Source: a bacterium
Lineage (GTDB): Bacteria > Desulfobacterota > UBA8473
Assembly (NCBI GenBank): GCA_009773075.1
Contig: WOUX01000006.1
Span: forward strand, 1 to 21,082
Length of the DNA stretch: 21,082 nt
Reading direction: 5' to 3'
Shown: in pieces, positions 1 to 6,962 of the stretch
Position numbering within the stretch: position 1 is the stretch's first letter
How the letters are laid out: every line of letters starts with the position of its first letter
Notes under the pieces: model-generated
Database searches by the model: none
What the model was told of the DNA's origin: nothing
Seen by the model: only the letters and a program-made list of their open reading frames with translations
Translations under genes and position numbers: made by a program

Positions 1-549
1 TATGCATTCTACATAGCCAGGGATATCTAAATGAATAGGGCAGGCATCCATACACGGAGCAGTAAGCTTGTACCTGTAATTCCCTTCTGGAATCGGGTTC
101 TTATCCTGTATTGCTTTCTCAAAATCTTTTGCAAAATACTTTAGCGCATCCAAAAGGGAAATAGGTCCAGATTGTCCAATGTTGCATTTTGAACCTTCTC
201 GAATAACCTCTGCAAGACGAGAAAGAACTTCCAAATCCTCATCCTGGCCTTTTCCCTGGCAGATTCTGGTTAAGGTATCTGCCAAAACTTTTGTGCCAAT
301 ACGACAGGTAAAACACTTCCCGCAGGACTCATTCTGTATCGCTGTTAAGTATGCTCGGCACATATCAACGATATTCACGTCCTTTACTCTCAATAAAAAG
401 CCGTACCACCCTATTAATGCATTAATATTTTCATCCTGTGCAAATTGTTCAGGCAGGGGAACTTTTTCAATTTTCTCATAATTCTCAGGCTCTTTTCCCC
501 GATTGTCTACAACAACTCCACCCCATGAACTGAAAAGAATATCACTCAT
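1..549 (-). CDS. NuoF-type FeS domain fused to GltD-like flavoprotein (partial)
   Basis: This is the first 183 codons of a gene that leaves the window at base 1. A CGKCFTC motif (C76, C79, C82) with a fourth cysteine at C122 is the 4Fe-4S binding region found at the C-terminus of NuoF/HydB-type NADH dehydrogenase subunits. It is followed at about 165-175 by APCMDACPIH, the start of the FeS N-terminal region of glutamate-synthase-beta/NfnB-type FAD oxidoreductases (C166, C170). The flavin and NAD(P)H domains would lie outside the window. The expected role is electron transfer between NAD(P)H and FeS partners of the Wood-Ljungdahl machinery, which is inference from the domains and the adjacent cooC. 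The ATG at 549 is preferred over the ATG at 552 because GGGAG lies 7 nt upstream. The usual NuoF FMN/NADH domain is absent, since only about 70 unassigned residues precede the cysteines. Confidence 0.8.
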   Translation of the reverse strand, partial: MSDILFSSWGGVVVDNRGKEPENYEKIEKVPLPEQFAQDENINALIGWYGFLLRVKDVNIVDMCRAYLTAIQNESCGKCFTCRIGTKVLADTLTRICQGKGQDEDLEVLSRLAEVIREGSKCNIGQSGPISLLDALKYFAKDFEKAIQDKNPIPEGNYRYKLTAPCMDACPIHLDIPGYVECI

Positions 550-582
550 CATTTCACTCCCTGTTTTGAATTTTGAGCGCAC

Positions 583-610
583 ACAACAGCGCACTTAAGT
601 ACGCTGCTGT
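583..610. repeat. Near-perfect 28-bp hairpin
   Basis: The two 14-nt halves pair along their whole length with two G-T wobbles; the centre is CTTAAG. It adjoins a second, stronger hairpin at 609-643, and both lie between the stop of the ketopantoate-reductase gene and the start of the NuoF-FeS/GltD gene. No T-run follows, so a classic intrinsic terminator is unlikely. An mRNA-processing or REP-like element is more plausible. Confidence 0.6.
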
Positions 611-643
611 AGTAGTGGCAGGGATAAACCCTGCCACTACTAC
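609..643. repeat. Perfect 15-bp inverted repeat with 5-nt loop
   Basis: GTAGTAGTGGCAGGG at 609-623 is exactly reversed at 629-643 around the loop ATAAA. On the minus strand it includes the TAG stop (642-640) of the upstream gene. A stem this strong overlapping a stop codon could stall or protect the transcript between two operon genes. There is no poly-U tract after it. Confidence 0.7.
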
Positions 644-1566
644 AATCTCTTCTCATAGCTCATCTCGATAGTCTTAACAATGCCTGTCAAGGTCTTGTTC
701 ACAGGAACCGATATCCCCAATCTTTCACCTTCACTAACAATAGCTCCGTTTATGTAGTCTATCTCCGTTTTTTTAGACCTCAAGACATCTTGGAGCATAG
801 ATGAGACATTGGTTGCTGTTGCCCTGCATACATCCTCTACCCTCTTTATAGGATCCTCATAGGTCAACCGGATACCCCTTGCTTTTACAACCAATACCGC
901 TTCTTCCACAGCCGTCCTCAAGAGTTCCCTTGCCCAACTGTATTCAACCAATTCCCCATTCTTTAATCTAAGAACAGCGGTCAAGGCATTTATTCCCACA
1001 TTAATCAAGAGTTTGCTCCATACAAGCCCCTCAACATCATCTGTAATCCTGGTATCTATGCCTGCCGAATTGAAGATAATGGAGATGCTTTTAACCCTTG
1101 AAGAAAGACTTCCATCCAGTTCTCCAATGGTTGTTTCCCCTCTGCCGGCGTGTCTTATGTGCCCCAATCCAAGAACAGTAGCCCCCTGAGAGGTAGTTCC
1201 ACCCACAACCTTTTCTTTCCCAACAATCCTGGAAATGGTTTCTATATTGCCAGAACCATTTTGCAGGGTGAGGAGGATAGTATTTTCCCCTATGAGCGGC
1301 AGTGAATCCTCGGTGGCTTTCTCGGTATCATATGCCTTAACACATATGATTATAATATCTGCCTCTCCTATATCTGCCGGGTTGGTTGTTTGATTTACGT
1401 GTACCCTATGATTGCCACTTATTCCCTCTATAATCAAACCATTTTTATTGATTTTATCCGCTCTGTCTTTCTCCTTATCCAGAAGCCATATCTCCTCTCC
1501 TGTCTTGGACATAAAAAAGGCAAACAGGTTTCCCATTGCTCCTGGACCAACTATAACTATCTTCAT
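640..1566 (-). CDS. Ketopantoate reductase family (ApbA/PanE) oxidoreductase
   Basis: The 308 residues match the usual length and layout of 2-dehydropantoate 2-reductases, which reduce ketopantoate to pantoate with NADPH in coenzyme A synthesis. The N-terminus has the Rossmann motif GPGAMG (7-12). LQNG (101-104) is a family hallmark, and the Lys in WSKLLINVGINAL (K185) is in the place of the catalytic lysine. The C-terminal helical domain is present to the end. It lies 18 bp downstream of cooC and is probably co-transcribed with it. The family contains many members of unknown substrate, so PanE itself is not proven; the position among C1-pathway genes leaves room for another 2-oxoacid substrate. 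A CoA-supply role for acetyl-CoA synthesis would make sense but is inference. The gene end is embedded in the 609-643 hairpin. Confidence 0.8.
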   Translation of the reverse strand: MKIVIVGPGAMGNLFAFFMSKTGEEIWLLDKEKDRADKINKNGLIIEGISGNHRVHVNQTTNPADIGEADIIIICVKAYDTEKATEDSLPLIGENTILLTLQNGSGNIETISRIVGKEKVVGGTTSQGATVLGLGHIRHAGRGETTIGELDGSLSSRVKSISIIFNSAGIDTRITDDVEGLVWSKLLINVGINALTAVLRLKNGELVEYSWARELLRTAVEEAVLVVKARGIRLTYEDPIKRVEDVCRATATNVSSMLQDVLRSKKTEIDYINGAIVSEGERLGISVPVNKTLTGIVKTIEMSYEKRL

Positions 1567-1584
1567 GATTGCATCTCGTTTTTT

Positions 1585-2355
1585 CTAGAACCTTCCCCCT
1601 TTTAATCTCTGTATCACTTTGTCCATCTCCAGCATAATCCCTGGACTGAGTTCAAAGGGTGGGATACCTTTTAGATCTGCCTCAACTATCCGGGGATCCG
1701 AACATATTGAGCCCAAGATGTCAAAGCCTTTCATTTCACTCCTTATAAATTCTCTGTCTGCATCACTTCTCACCTTATTGGCTATTACTCCTATCCTCTC
1801 TATACCAATATCCTTTGATAACCCCTTTATCCTGTAAGCAGTTTCTATACTCCTTCTCCCCGGCTCTACAACCACTATCAACATATCTACGGCCTTTGCC
1901 GTTGCTCTACCCAAGTGCTCCACTCCGGCTTCCATGTCTAGAATAACCACTTCTTTCCTGACAAGCAAGAGATGGGAGACCAGTGTCCTCAAGAGAACAC
2001 TTTCTGGACAAACACAGCCCCCCCCGCCCTTCTTAACCGTACCCATAATCATCAACCGTATGCCCTTGTGTTCTACCCAATATTTTTCCGGGATGTCATC
2101 AACCTTGGGGTTTAGTTTAAAAAAACTACCACTCGTGCCTGGTTTTGCACCAGTTCTGTCTTCTATCAGATCACTCATTTCTGCTATGGGTATTATATCA
2201 TTGGGATTAGAAAATCCAATGGCCATAGCCAGATTTGCATTTGGATCCGCATCTATGGCCAGTACAGAATAACCGTCATCATGGAATTTTTTACAGAGGC
2301 ATGCAGCAATAGTGGTCTTTCCTACCCCCCCTTTACCTGTTATGGCAATTTTCAT
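1585..2355 (-). CDS. cooC: CooC/AcsF-type ATPase for Ni-CODH/ACS maturation
   Basis: This is a 256-residue MinD/ParA-class P-loop ATPase. It begins with the deviant Walker A GKGGVGKTT (7-15), followed by DADPNANLA (35-43), the family's nucleotide-sensing loop. GGGGCVCPE (111-118) contains the CxC pair (C114, C116) that in CooC proteins sits at the dimer interface and binds metal. DMEAGVEHLGR (140-150) is the switch region typical of CooC and distinguishes it from NifH. Known members use ATP to insert nickel into carbon monoxide dehydrogenase or acetyl-CoA synthase in the cytoplasm. No CODH/ACS subunit is in the window, but the gene is in the same strand run as metF/metV/hdr, so the catalytic subunits probably lie beyond base 1. 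No close Shine-Dalgarno is visible; GGGAG lies about 14 nt before the ATG. Confidence 0.9.
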   Translation of the reverse strand: MKIAITGKGGVGKTTIAACLCKKFHDDGYSVLAIDADPNANLAMAIGFSNPNDIIPIAEMSDLIEDRTGAKPGTSGSFFKLNPKVDDIPEKYWVEHKGIRLMIMGTVKKGGGGCVCPESVLLRTLVSHLLLVRKEVVILDMEAGVEHLGRATAKAVDMLIVVVEPGRRSIETAYRIKGLSKDIGIERIGVIANKVRSDADREFIRSEMKGFDILGSICSDPRIVEADLKGIPPFELSPGIMLEMDKVIQRLKGGRF

Positions 2356-2419
2356 TATTTCAGTTTTTCTCCCATGGTTAATATTACACTGAAAATTTTC
2401 CTTTGGAGCATCTTATAAC

Positions 2420-2539
2420 AGTTCACAGCGGTCGGCTATCAGCATTCAGCAATTATTTTTCCAAAGCCCAAAGTTGTTGTATTCCACAGTATAACTTATA
2501 TAATCTTCCTGATCCCTGTTCACTGATCCCTGTAAACTG
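2420..2539. repeat. Short-period repeat patches
   Basis: CTGATCCCTGT occurs twice with a 14-bp period (about 2509-2533), twice the 7-bp period seen at the other intergenic repeats in the window. A second patch at 2420-2450 has the related GTTCAC and TCAGCATTCAGC words. Both are non-coding. Confidence 0.5.
2448..2463 (-). promoter_or_regulatory. Possible sigma-54 promoter for cooC
   Basis: On the minus strand TGG-N8-TTGCT has the correct GG-N10-GC spacing for -24/-12 elements. The YAYR positions after TGG match only in part (AAAA). It would start transcription about 80 bp before cooC. It is much weaker than the site at 12720-12735. Confidence 0.3.
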
Positions 2540-2625
2540 CCTGAAGTGAGTCATAGATGGGTCAAAAAACCTGCGCCAGAGAGCGGAAAAGGGAATTTTT
2601 CAGGGCAAACTAATTAACAAAGTTC

Positions 2626-2655
2626 ATTTTACTTAAGGCTGTCTGAGATTGTCAA
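2626..2655 (-). promoter_or_regulatory. Sigma-70-type promoter upstream of cooC
   Basis: The minus strand reads TTGACA (2655-2650), 18 nt, then TAAAAT (2631-2626). The predicted start near 2619 gives a long leader before cooC at 2355. Confidence 0.5.
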
Positions 2656-2736
2656 GCAAAGATTGCTTAAAAAGTATCCTTTTGGGGTTTTGAAAGGAAA
2701 TTTTTGAGAAGGCCGATGGAGGGGAATGGGGGAGGT

Positions 2737-4230
2737 TTATTCGGATGCCTTAGGTAACAGGACAGTAACGGTAGTTCCATTACCTTCTTTACTCTTTATA
2801 CTTATTGTGCCACGGTGAGCCTCTACTATTCCTTTGGCAATAGGTAATCCCAGACCGGTACCGATGACTGTTCTGGTTTGGGAGCTCTTAACTCTATAAA
2901 ACCTATCAAAGATTTTTGGAAGATCTTTTTCAGGAATGCCTATGCCAGTATCGGTCACATCAGTACGGACAAACTCTCCTTCGCTCCGAAGAGTTATAAT
3001 AATACCCCCACCTTCCACATTGTACTTGATTGCATTACTAATAAGATTGGTAAACACCTCTTCCATGTTTTCTCTGTCAGCGTTTACAGGTGGAAGTGGA
3101 TCACTTGTTTCCAGCCTCATTTTTATACCTCTGACTTCTGCTTCAGGCTCCATTAACTGATAGGCTTTCTCCACTATTTCCTTCAACACTATGGATTCCT
3201 TATGTTGAACCACGATACCTGAATCTATACTGGATACATTGAGAAGATCATTGATAAGGTCAAGGAGACCCTTTGTCCTCTCTTTTGCCCGAATCAACAT
3301 CTTCCCCTGTTTTTCAGTGATCAAACCGGCCATGCCCCCTTCTATTACGGATAACTGCTGTTGTATTGCTGAGATTGGCGCCCTTAACTCGTGGGAGACC
3401 ATCGTTAGAAAATCGGATTTCATCTGATTCAGTTCTTTTTCTTGGGTTATATCGTGTAGAACTGTAACAGACCCCATTATTTCGCCACCCTCATTAAGGA
3501 CAGGAGCAGTGTCCGCTCTCAAAAAGACCCTCGCTGATCCTTCGCAAGGGGTAATCTCTTGAGATATTTCAAGGTATTTTGACCTTTCAGCGCTCAAGGT
3601 CGTAGCCACTGCTTTGACAAGACCTTCATTCTTAACGCACTGGCATAAGGATTTGTTTATGATTGGTAAACTTTTGATCTCCAATAGTCTTGTTGCTGCG
3701 GGGTTATGGAGTACAATCTGACTATCACGGTCAGTTACCAGTACCCCATCCACCATACAGTTAATTATCGTACTGATCCTGCTCTTTTCATATGCGATAT
3801 CCTTGAGACTCTTTTCTCTCTCCTTTCGAAGATCTTCTGCCTCCCTTTGAAGTACCCTCTTTTCTACCCCTCTTCTGACAACAATCCTCAATTGATCCGG
3901 GGTGAAAGGCTTTGCTATAAAGTCGTAAGCCCCTTTTTTCATCGCCTCTACCGCGGACTCTACAGTAGCATATCCGGTAATTACGATTACAATCAGTGAC
4001 TGATCAACGCTATGTACAGCATCAAGTACCTCCATGCCACTGATCCCTGGCATCATCAAATCCAATAAAAGGATGTCAAAAGGTTCTCCCTTGTTGGTGA
4101 TAAGGTCAAGACCTGCCTCTCCGTTTTCAACGCCCTTTACCCGACAACCCTCCTTCGTTAATATTCGGGAGCATCCATCTCTTATAACGGCCTCATCGTC
4201 TATGACCAGGATATTTGCATCCTTCAACAT
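2737..4230 (-). CDS. Receiver-PAS-histidine kinase
   Basis: From the ATG at 4230 this is a 497-residue cytoplasmic sensor kinase with no membrane segments. An N-terminal receiver comes first, with acidic pair D11-D12, phospho-acceptor D57 in LLLDLMMPG and KPF at about 107-109. A linking coiled coil (115-150) and a PAS domain (about 150-265) follow. The HisKA region has H280 in SHELRAPI, and the HATPase shows the N box NLISNAIKYN, DTGIGIP and GTGLGLPIA. A receiver placed before the kinase suggests it is itself a target of another kinase. A GTG at 4329 that overlaps the stop of the upstream receiver would add 33 residues, but those are translated from a 7-bp-period repeat, so ATG 4230 (GGGGA about 10 nt upstream) is preferred. 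It probably acts with the CheY-like protein just upstream; the target genes are unknown. Confidence 0.88.
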   Translation of the reverse strand: MLKDANILVIDDEAVIRDGCSRILTKEGCRVKGVENGEAGLDLITNKGEPFDILLLDLMMPGISGMEVLDAVHSVDQSLIVIVITGYATVESAVEAMKKGAYDFIAKPFTPDQLRIVVRRGVEKRVLQREAEDLRKEREKSLKDIAYEKSRISTIINCMVDGVLVTDRDSQIVLHNPAATRLLEIKSLPIINKSLCQCVKNEGLVKAVATTLSAERSKYLEISQEITPCEGSARVFLRADTAPVLNEGGEIMGSVTVLHDITQEKELNQMKSDFLTMVSHELRAPISAIQQQLSVIEGGMAGLITEKQGKMLIRAKERTKGLLDLINDLLNVSSIDSGIVVQHKESIVLKEIVEKAYQLMEPEAEVRGIKMRLETSDPLPPVNADRENMEEVFTNLISNAIKYNVEGGGIIITLRSEGEFVRTDVTDTGIGIPEKDLPKIFDRFYRVKSSQTRTVIGTGLGLPIAKGIVEAHRGTISIKSKEGNGTTVTVLLPKASE

Positions 4231-4258
4231 GTGATGGTTTTCCCCATAGCATTCCGGT

Positions 4259-4318
4259 GTTAACCGTTTACCGTGAACCGTTGTCCGTTGTCCGTGAACT
4301 GTGAACCGTGAACCATTA
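4259..4318. repeat. Heptamer tandem repeat (8 units)
   Basis: The 60 bases divide into 7-bp units of the form ACCGTGA/ACCGTTG/TCCGTTG with few changes. The period is exact. The array lies between the CheY-like gene and the kinase and stays open in the kinase frame, which creates an artefactual N-terminus rich in VHG. Units of the same type recur, inverted, at 6429-6473. Confidence 0.8.
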
Positions 4319-4325
4319 AACTCTT

Positions 4326-4718
4326 TCACCCTTTTCGTAATAGGACATCAACCCGTCTCACCAATTCAGAAGGTTCCACAGGTTTGTCAATATAGTCATC
4401 TGCCTCTATTTCCATACCCATCCTTTGTGTATAAGTTGTAGTAGGTATATGAGAAACCACAGCAGTTAGAAGAATTATGGGTATATTATTGTAGTTAGGG
4501 TCAGCCTTTAGCTCAGCACACACAGAATACCCATCTTTATTTGGCATCATCACGTCCAGTATAATCAAATCAGGTGACTCTTCCTTAGCCTTCTGCAATC
4601 CTTCGATTCCATCATAGGCAGTGATTACCTCATAATTCTTATTCTCCAGCATCATCTTAACCGATTCCACAAGATCAGGATCATCATCAACAACTAAAAT
4701 TTTAGGCACTTTTTCCAT
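4326..4718 (-). CDS. CheY-like single-domain response regulator
   Basis: The 130 residues form one receiver domain without an output domain. The acidic residues DDD (11-13), phospho-acceptor D55 in LIILDVMMPN, the LLTA switch and DKPVEP near the C-terminus are all present. There is an unusual stretch between the LLTA strand and the conserved lysine (VSHIPTTTYTQRMG), longer than in CheY. Single-domain receivers of this kind pass phosphate between kinases or bind partner proteins. It is followed immediately by a receiver-PAS-kinase, its likely partner. A strong AGGAGG ribosome site lies 8 nt before the ATG. It lies about 85 bp beyond metF, separated by a large inverted repeat, so it may belong to the same transcript. 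Confidence 0.9.
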   Translation of the reverse strand: MEKVPKILVVDDDPDLVESVKMMLENKNYEVITAYDGIEGLQKAKEESPDLIILDVMMPNKDGYSVCAELKADPNYNNIPIILLTAVVSHIPTTTYTQRMGMEIEADDYIDKPVEPSELVRRVDVLLRKG

Positions 4719-4759
4719 CTCATTTTCCCTCCTTTCTTAGTTACTACCCAGGTTGTTTA

Positions 4760-4807
4760 GGCTGAAGGCTGTTAGCCTGTAGGATTTATCCCTAAAAGCC
4801 TTCAGCC
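4760..4807. repeat. 11-bp inverted repeat overlapping the metF stop
   Basis: GGCTGAAGGCT (4760-4770) is perfectly reversed at 4797-4807, with a 26-nt loop that can itself fold weakly. The units again have a period close to 7 (GGCTGAA/GGCTGTT). On the minus strand it takes in the metF stop codon. It may attenuate transcription or protect the metF 3' end; no U-tract is seen. Confidence 0.65.
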
Positions 4808-5731
4808 TTCTATATGTGGTCTGGGGAAAAGCCCGGCCCTTTTAACAATCTCTGACACCATCTCTTCCCACTCTATTGCCATGACATGGACACCGTGAAT
4901 CCCCTCTATTTCTCGCAGCCTTTGAATAGTCTCTATACAGATATTAATGCCTTCTTCTGCCTTCTTCTCCTTTGGGGCTGCCTTCATTCTCTCTATTAAT
5001 TCATCAGGAACATCCATGCCCGGTACGGATTTTTTCATATAATTTGCCATTCCCACCGACTTGAAGGGAGTAACACCCCCTAAGATATGCACCCTTTCAT
5101 GTAAACCCCTATCCCTCACCAGTTTCATCCACTTTTCGAATTTCGGGAGATTATAGATACACTGAGTCTGAATAAAATCTACACCGGCGGCTACCTTCTT
5201 TGCCAGTCTGGGAACCCTGATCTCAAACGGGTCTGCAAAGGGGTTCTCTGCTGCCCCAATAAACATCTTGGGACTTCCTTTCAGTTCCTCTCCCCCCAGG
5301 AATTTACCCTCGTCCCGCATCAATTTGACCGTCTGGACAAGTTGTATAGAATCCATATCAAATACGTTTTTTGCAGAGGCATGGTCGCCAAATTTCTGGT
5401 GATCTCCTGTCAAACAGAGTATGTTGTTAATGCCCAGAGCTGCTGCACCGAGGATATCGCTCTGAATAGCAATCCTGTTCCTGTCTCTGGTTACCATCTG
5501 CATGATTGGATTTAATCCCAACCCCTTCAGGATAACACAGGAAGAGATGCTGGACATTCTAACAACTGATGTCTGGTTATCGGTGACGTTCACACCATCA
5601 ACAAACCCTTTCAACAATTCTCCCTTTTTTCTGATGACCTCTGCATCAGCCCCTCTAGGCGGACCACATTCCGATGTAACCGCGAATTCCCCTTTGGTTA
5701 ATATCTGTTCCAATTTGCTTTCGGATTTCAT
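4802..5731 (-). CDS. metF: Methylenetetrahydrofolate reductase
   Basis: The 309-residue protein is a MetF-type flavin TIM barrel that reduces methylene-THF to methyl-THF in the methyl branch of the Wood-Ljungdahl pathway. E21 in TSECGPPRG is in the place of the catalytic glutamate (E. coli Glu28). QMVTRDRNR (78-86), LTGDHQ (107-112) and the barrel strand GVDFIQTQCIYN are family signatures. The gene starts with an ATGA overlap on the metV stop, so the two are translationally coupled, as in acetogens where MetF and MetV form one enzyme. Together with HdrABC and MvhD upstream, this is the reductase of the proposed bifurcating complex. It has no C-terminal regulatory domain and is the usual length for bacterial MetF. 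It is clearly distinct from the second homologue at 11415-12290, which lacks the LTGDH motif. Confidence 0.95.
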   Translation of the reverse strand: MKSESKLEQILTKGEFAVTSECGPPRGADAEVIRKKGELLKGFVDGVNVTDNQTSVVRMSSISSCVILKGLGLNPIMQMVTRDRNRIAIQSDILGAAALGINNILCLTGDHQKFGDHASAKNVFDMDSIQLVQTVKLMRDEGKFLGGEELKGSPKMFIGAAENPFADPFEIRVPRLAKKVAAGVDFIQTQCIYNLPKFEKWMKLVRDRGLHERVHILGGVTPFKSVGMANYMKKSVPGMDVPDELIERMKAAPKEKKAEEGINICIETIQRLREIEGIHGVHVMAIEWEEMVSEIVKRAGLFPRPHIEG

Positions 5732-6396
5732 AGTCTCAAATCCTCTCTTACAACCTTACGAGGCCCCCCATCCCTGTTGGTGGACCAGTTGTTTATAGGG
5801 ATTATCTCTTCATACTTTTCCAATTGCCCCAGGTCACTCAATCTCTCTATTATGAGCTGCCAGCCGCAGACCAAATCGGGACTGATTTCGCATTTTCCGT
5901 TTGCCGAACCACCACAAGGACCATTGAGCAGACTCTTGGAACATCTGGCGATGGGACAGACCCCCCCTGTCAAATGGAGTTTGCAATCACCACAGGCATG
6001 GCATCGCTCAGACCAAACCCCCTGTTCCTCTGTAACGCCAATAAACTTGGTGTTTAGAGCAGGTAATACAAGACTATTCTTGTATTTCTCTGCCATGAAT
6101 TGGACTCCTGCTCCACAGGCCATGGATATCACCACCTCATACTCACCGATGAATCCCCTCAACTGCTCCAGGTATTCTCCATCGCACTGCCGCTCCAGAG
6201 TCTCCTGCCTTATTTCAACAGGCTTACCTTCTTTACTTCTTACCATATTAAGGGCGGAAGCCAGGATCTCCACTTCCTTTTTTCTCCCAGCGGAACAAAC
6301 GGTAACGCACTCCCCGCAGCCAACAATTAATATCTTGTTGTTGCTTTCAATCATCGAAGAGATCTGTTCCAGTGGTTTTCTCTCTGCTACAATCAT
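5728..6396 (-). CDS. metV: MetV, zinc/FeS partner of methylenetetrahydrofolate reductase
   Basis: The 222 residues match the methylene-THF reductase C-terminal family (MetV). The hallmark C-terminal block has C132, C135, C138, C147, C152, C161, C169 and C177, including HACGDCKLHLTGG and NGPCGGSANGKCE. An N-terminal part with C27, C30, C34 and later C71, C94 precedes it. In acetogens MetV binds MetF and carries metal centres that pass electrons to the flavin. The gene ends in an ATGA overlap with metF. The ribosome site GAGAGG lies 7 nt before the ATG. About 125 bp with a heptamer repeat separates it from mvhD, the only notable gap inside the operon, so expression of metVF may differ from that of hdrCBA-mvhD. 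Confidence 0.92.
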   Translation of the reverse strand: MIVAERKPLEQISSMIESNNKILIVGCGECVTVCSAGRKKEVEILASALNMVRSKEGKPVEIRQETLERQCDGEYLEQLRGFIGEYEVVISMACGAGVQFMAEKYKNSLVLPALNTKFIGVTEEQGVWSERCHACGDCKLHLTGGVCPIARCSKSLLNGPCGGSANGKCEISPDLVCGWQLIIERLSDLGQLEKYEEIIPINNWSTNRDGGPRKVVREDLRL

Positions 6397-6428
6397 ACCT
6401 TCACCTCTCAGCGCACTGATTTTAAAAA

Positions 6429-6473
6429 CGGTTCATGGTTCACTGTTCACGGTTTAACGGTGAACGCTGAACG
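6429..6473. repeat. Heptamer repeat with internal inversion
   Basis: CGGTTCA, TGGTTCA, CTGTTCA and CGGTTTA are followed by ACGGTGA and ACGCTGA, all 7-bp units. The first half is the reverse complement of the second in part (GTTCAC / GTGAAC), so RNA from it can fold. The minus strand of this array matches the plus strand of the array at 4259-4318. It sits between mvhD and metV. Confidence 0.75.
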
Positions 6474-6521
6474 ATTTAATGATCCTGCTCATGTTCGCTC
6501 CAAAGGAAATTTTTCAAGTAA

Positions 6522-6962
6522 TTACCCTGTCTCCATTTCTGCTTCGCCTTTTTTTGCCCTTATGGGATTTGGCCCCAATGTCATTATCCTTTCTGTCATC
6601 TCTCGGGCGACTTCTGCAAAACGCGGGCCCTGGGCAGCCGACATGTTATACATTTGTAACCTTTCTCCACCTATGCCTATCTCATCCAACAGCCTTTTTG
6701 TATATTCCACCCTCTTTCTTGCCCTAAGGTTACCCCGTAAGAAATGACAGTCCCCCTCTAAACAACCTGCTATATACACTCCGTCTGCACCTCTTTCAAA
6801 TGCCTGTAAGAGATGAATTACATCCACCTTGCCGGTGCATGGAACCTTTATTATCTTCACATTGGAAGGATAGTTCAATCTCATAGAACCTGCCAGGTCC
6901 GCTGCCGAGTATGCTCAATAATGGCAACAAAAGGCAATTACAATGGGTTCAAACTGCTTCAT
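6522..6962 (-). CDS. mvhD: MvhD-type delta subunit, selenoprotein with in-frame TGA
   Basis: This is a 146-residue MvhD/VhuD-family 2Fe-2S subunit that passes electrons to or from HdrA in heterodisulfide-reductase complexes. A plain ORF call starts at Met27 (6884) and loses the N-terminus. Reading upstream from there gives an intact frame to an ATG at 6962 that overlaps the hdrA stop (TGATG), broken only by TGA at 6917-6915. That TGA is residue 16 in FCCHY-TGA-AYSAADLAG, aligned with the conserved cysteine of the family's FCCxWCxYxGADLAG, so I read it as selenocysteine. A hairpin starts 14 nt after the TGA. Other conserved cysteines are C12, C13, C42, C67 and C72. Selenocysteine VhuD is known in methanogens. 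A nonsense mutation is the alternative, but nothing else in the gene is damaged. It is the last gene of the hdrCBA-mvhD block. Confidence 0.88.
6886..6917 (-). promoter_or_regulatory. UGA selenocysteine codon with SECIS-like hairpin
   Basis: The UGA is 6917-6915. After 14 nt, positions 6900-6886 fold as GGACCU-GGC-AGGUUC: six pairs (one G-U) with a G-rich 3-nt loop. Bacterial SECIS elements for SelB have an upper stem-loop with exposed G residues at about this distance. Coding constraint could produce part of the stem, so the hairpin alone is moderate evidence. Confidence 0.6.

Larger units (their letters stand above)
2356..2736. other. 380-bp gap upstream of cooC (leader with repeats)
   Basis: No gene is seen here. 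The gap holds a sigma-70-like minus-strand promoter (2626-2655), a weaker -24/-12 candidate (2448-2463), and two short dispersed-repeat patches (2420-2450 and 2508-2539). If the sigma-70 promoter is used, the cooC transcript has a leader of about 260 nt. I looked for a recognisable riboswitch in it and found none. A palindrome GAAAATTTTC lies at 2391-2400. Confidence 0.6.

Noticed and set aside
179..481. Plus-strand open frame across the NuoF-FeS/GltD-like gene.
   Set aside because: It is antisense to a minus-strand gene with clear motifs and has no domain of its own.
4760..4807. Intrinsic terminator for metF.
   Set aside because: The loop is 26 nt and no U-tract follows, so I list it as an inverted repeat instead.
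5777..6457. Plus-strand open frame of 226 codons opposite metV.
   Set aside because: It is a shadow of metV; low-complexity Ser/Pro/Leu translation, no domain.
4259..6473. CRISPR array.
   Set aside because: The units are only 7 bp, contiguous with no spacers, and no cas genes are present.
6915..6917. TGA in mvhD as a plain nonsense mutation (pseudogene).
   Set aside because: The TGA replaces a conserved cysteine exactly, the frame is open on both sides and the start overlaps the hdrA stop, so selenocysteine fits better.
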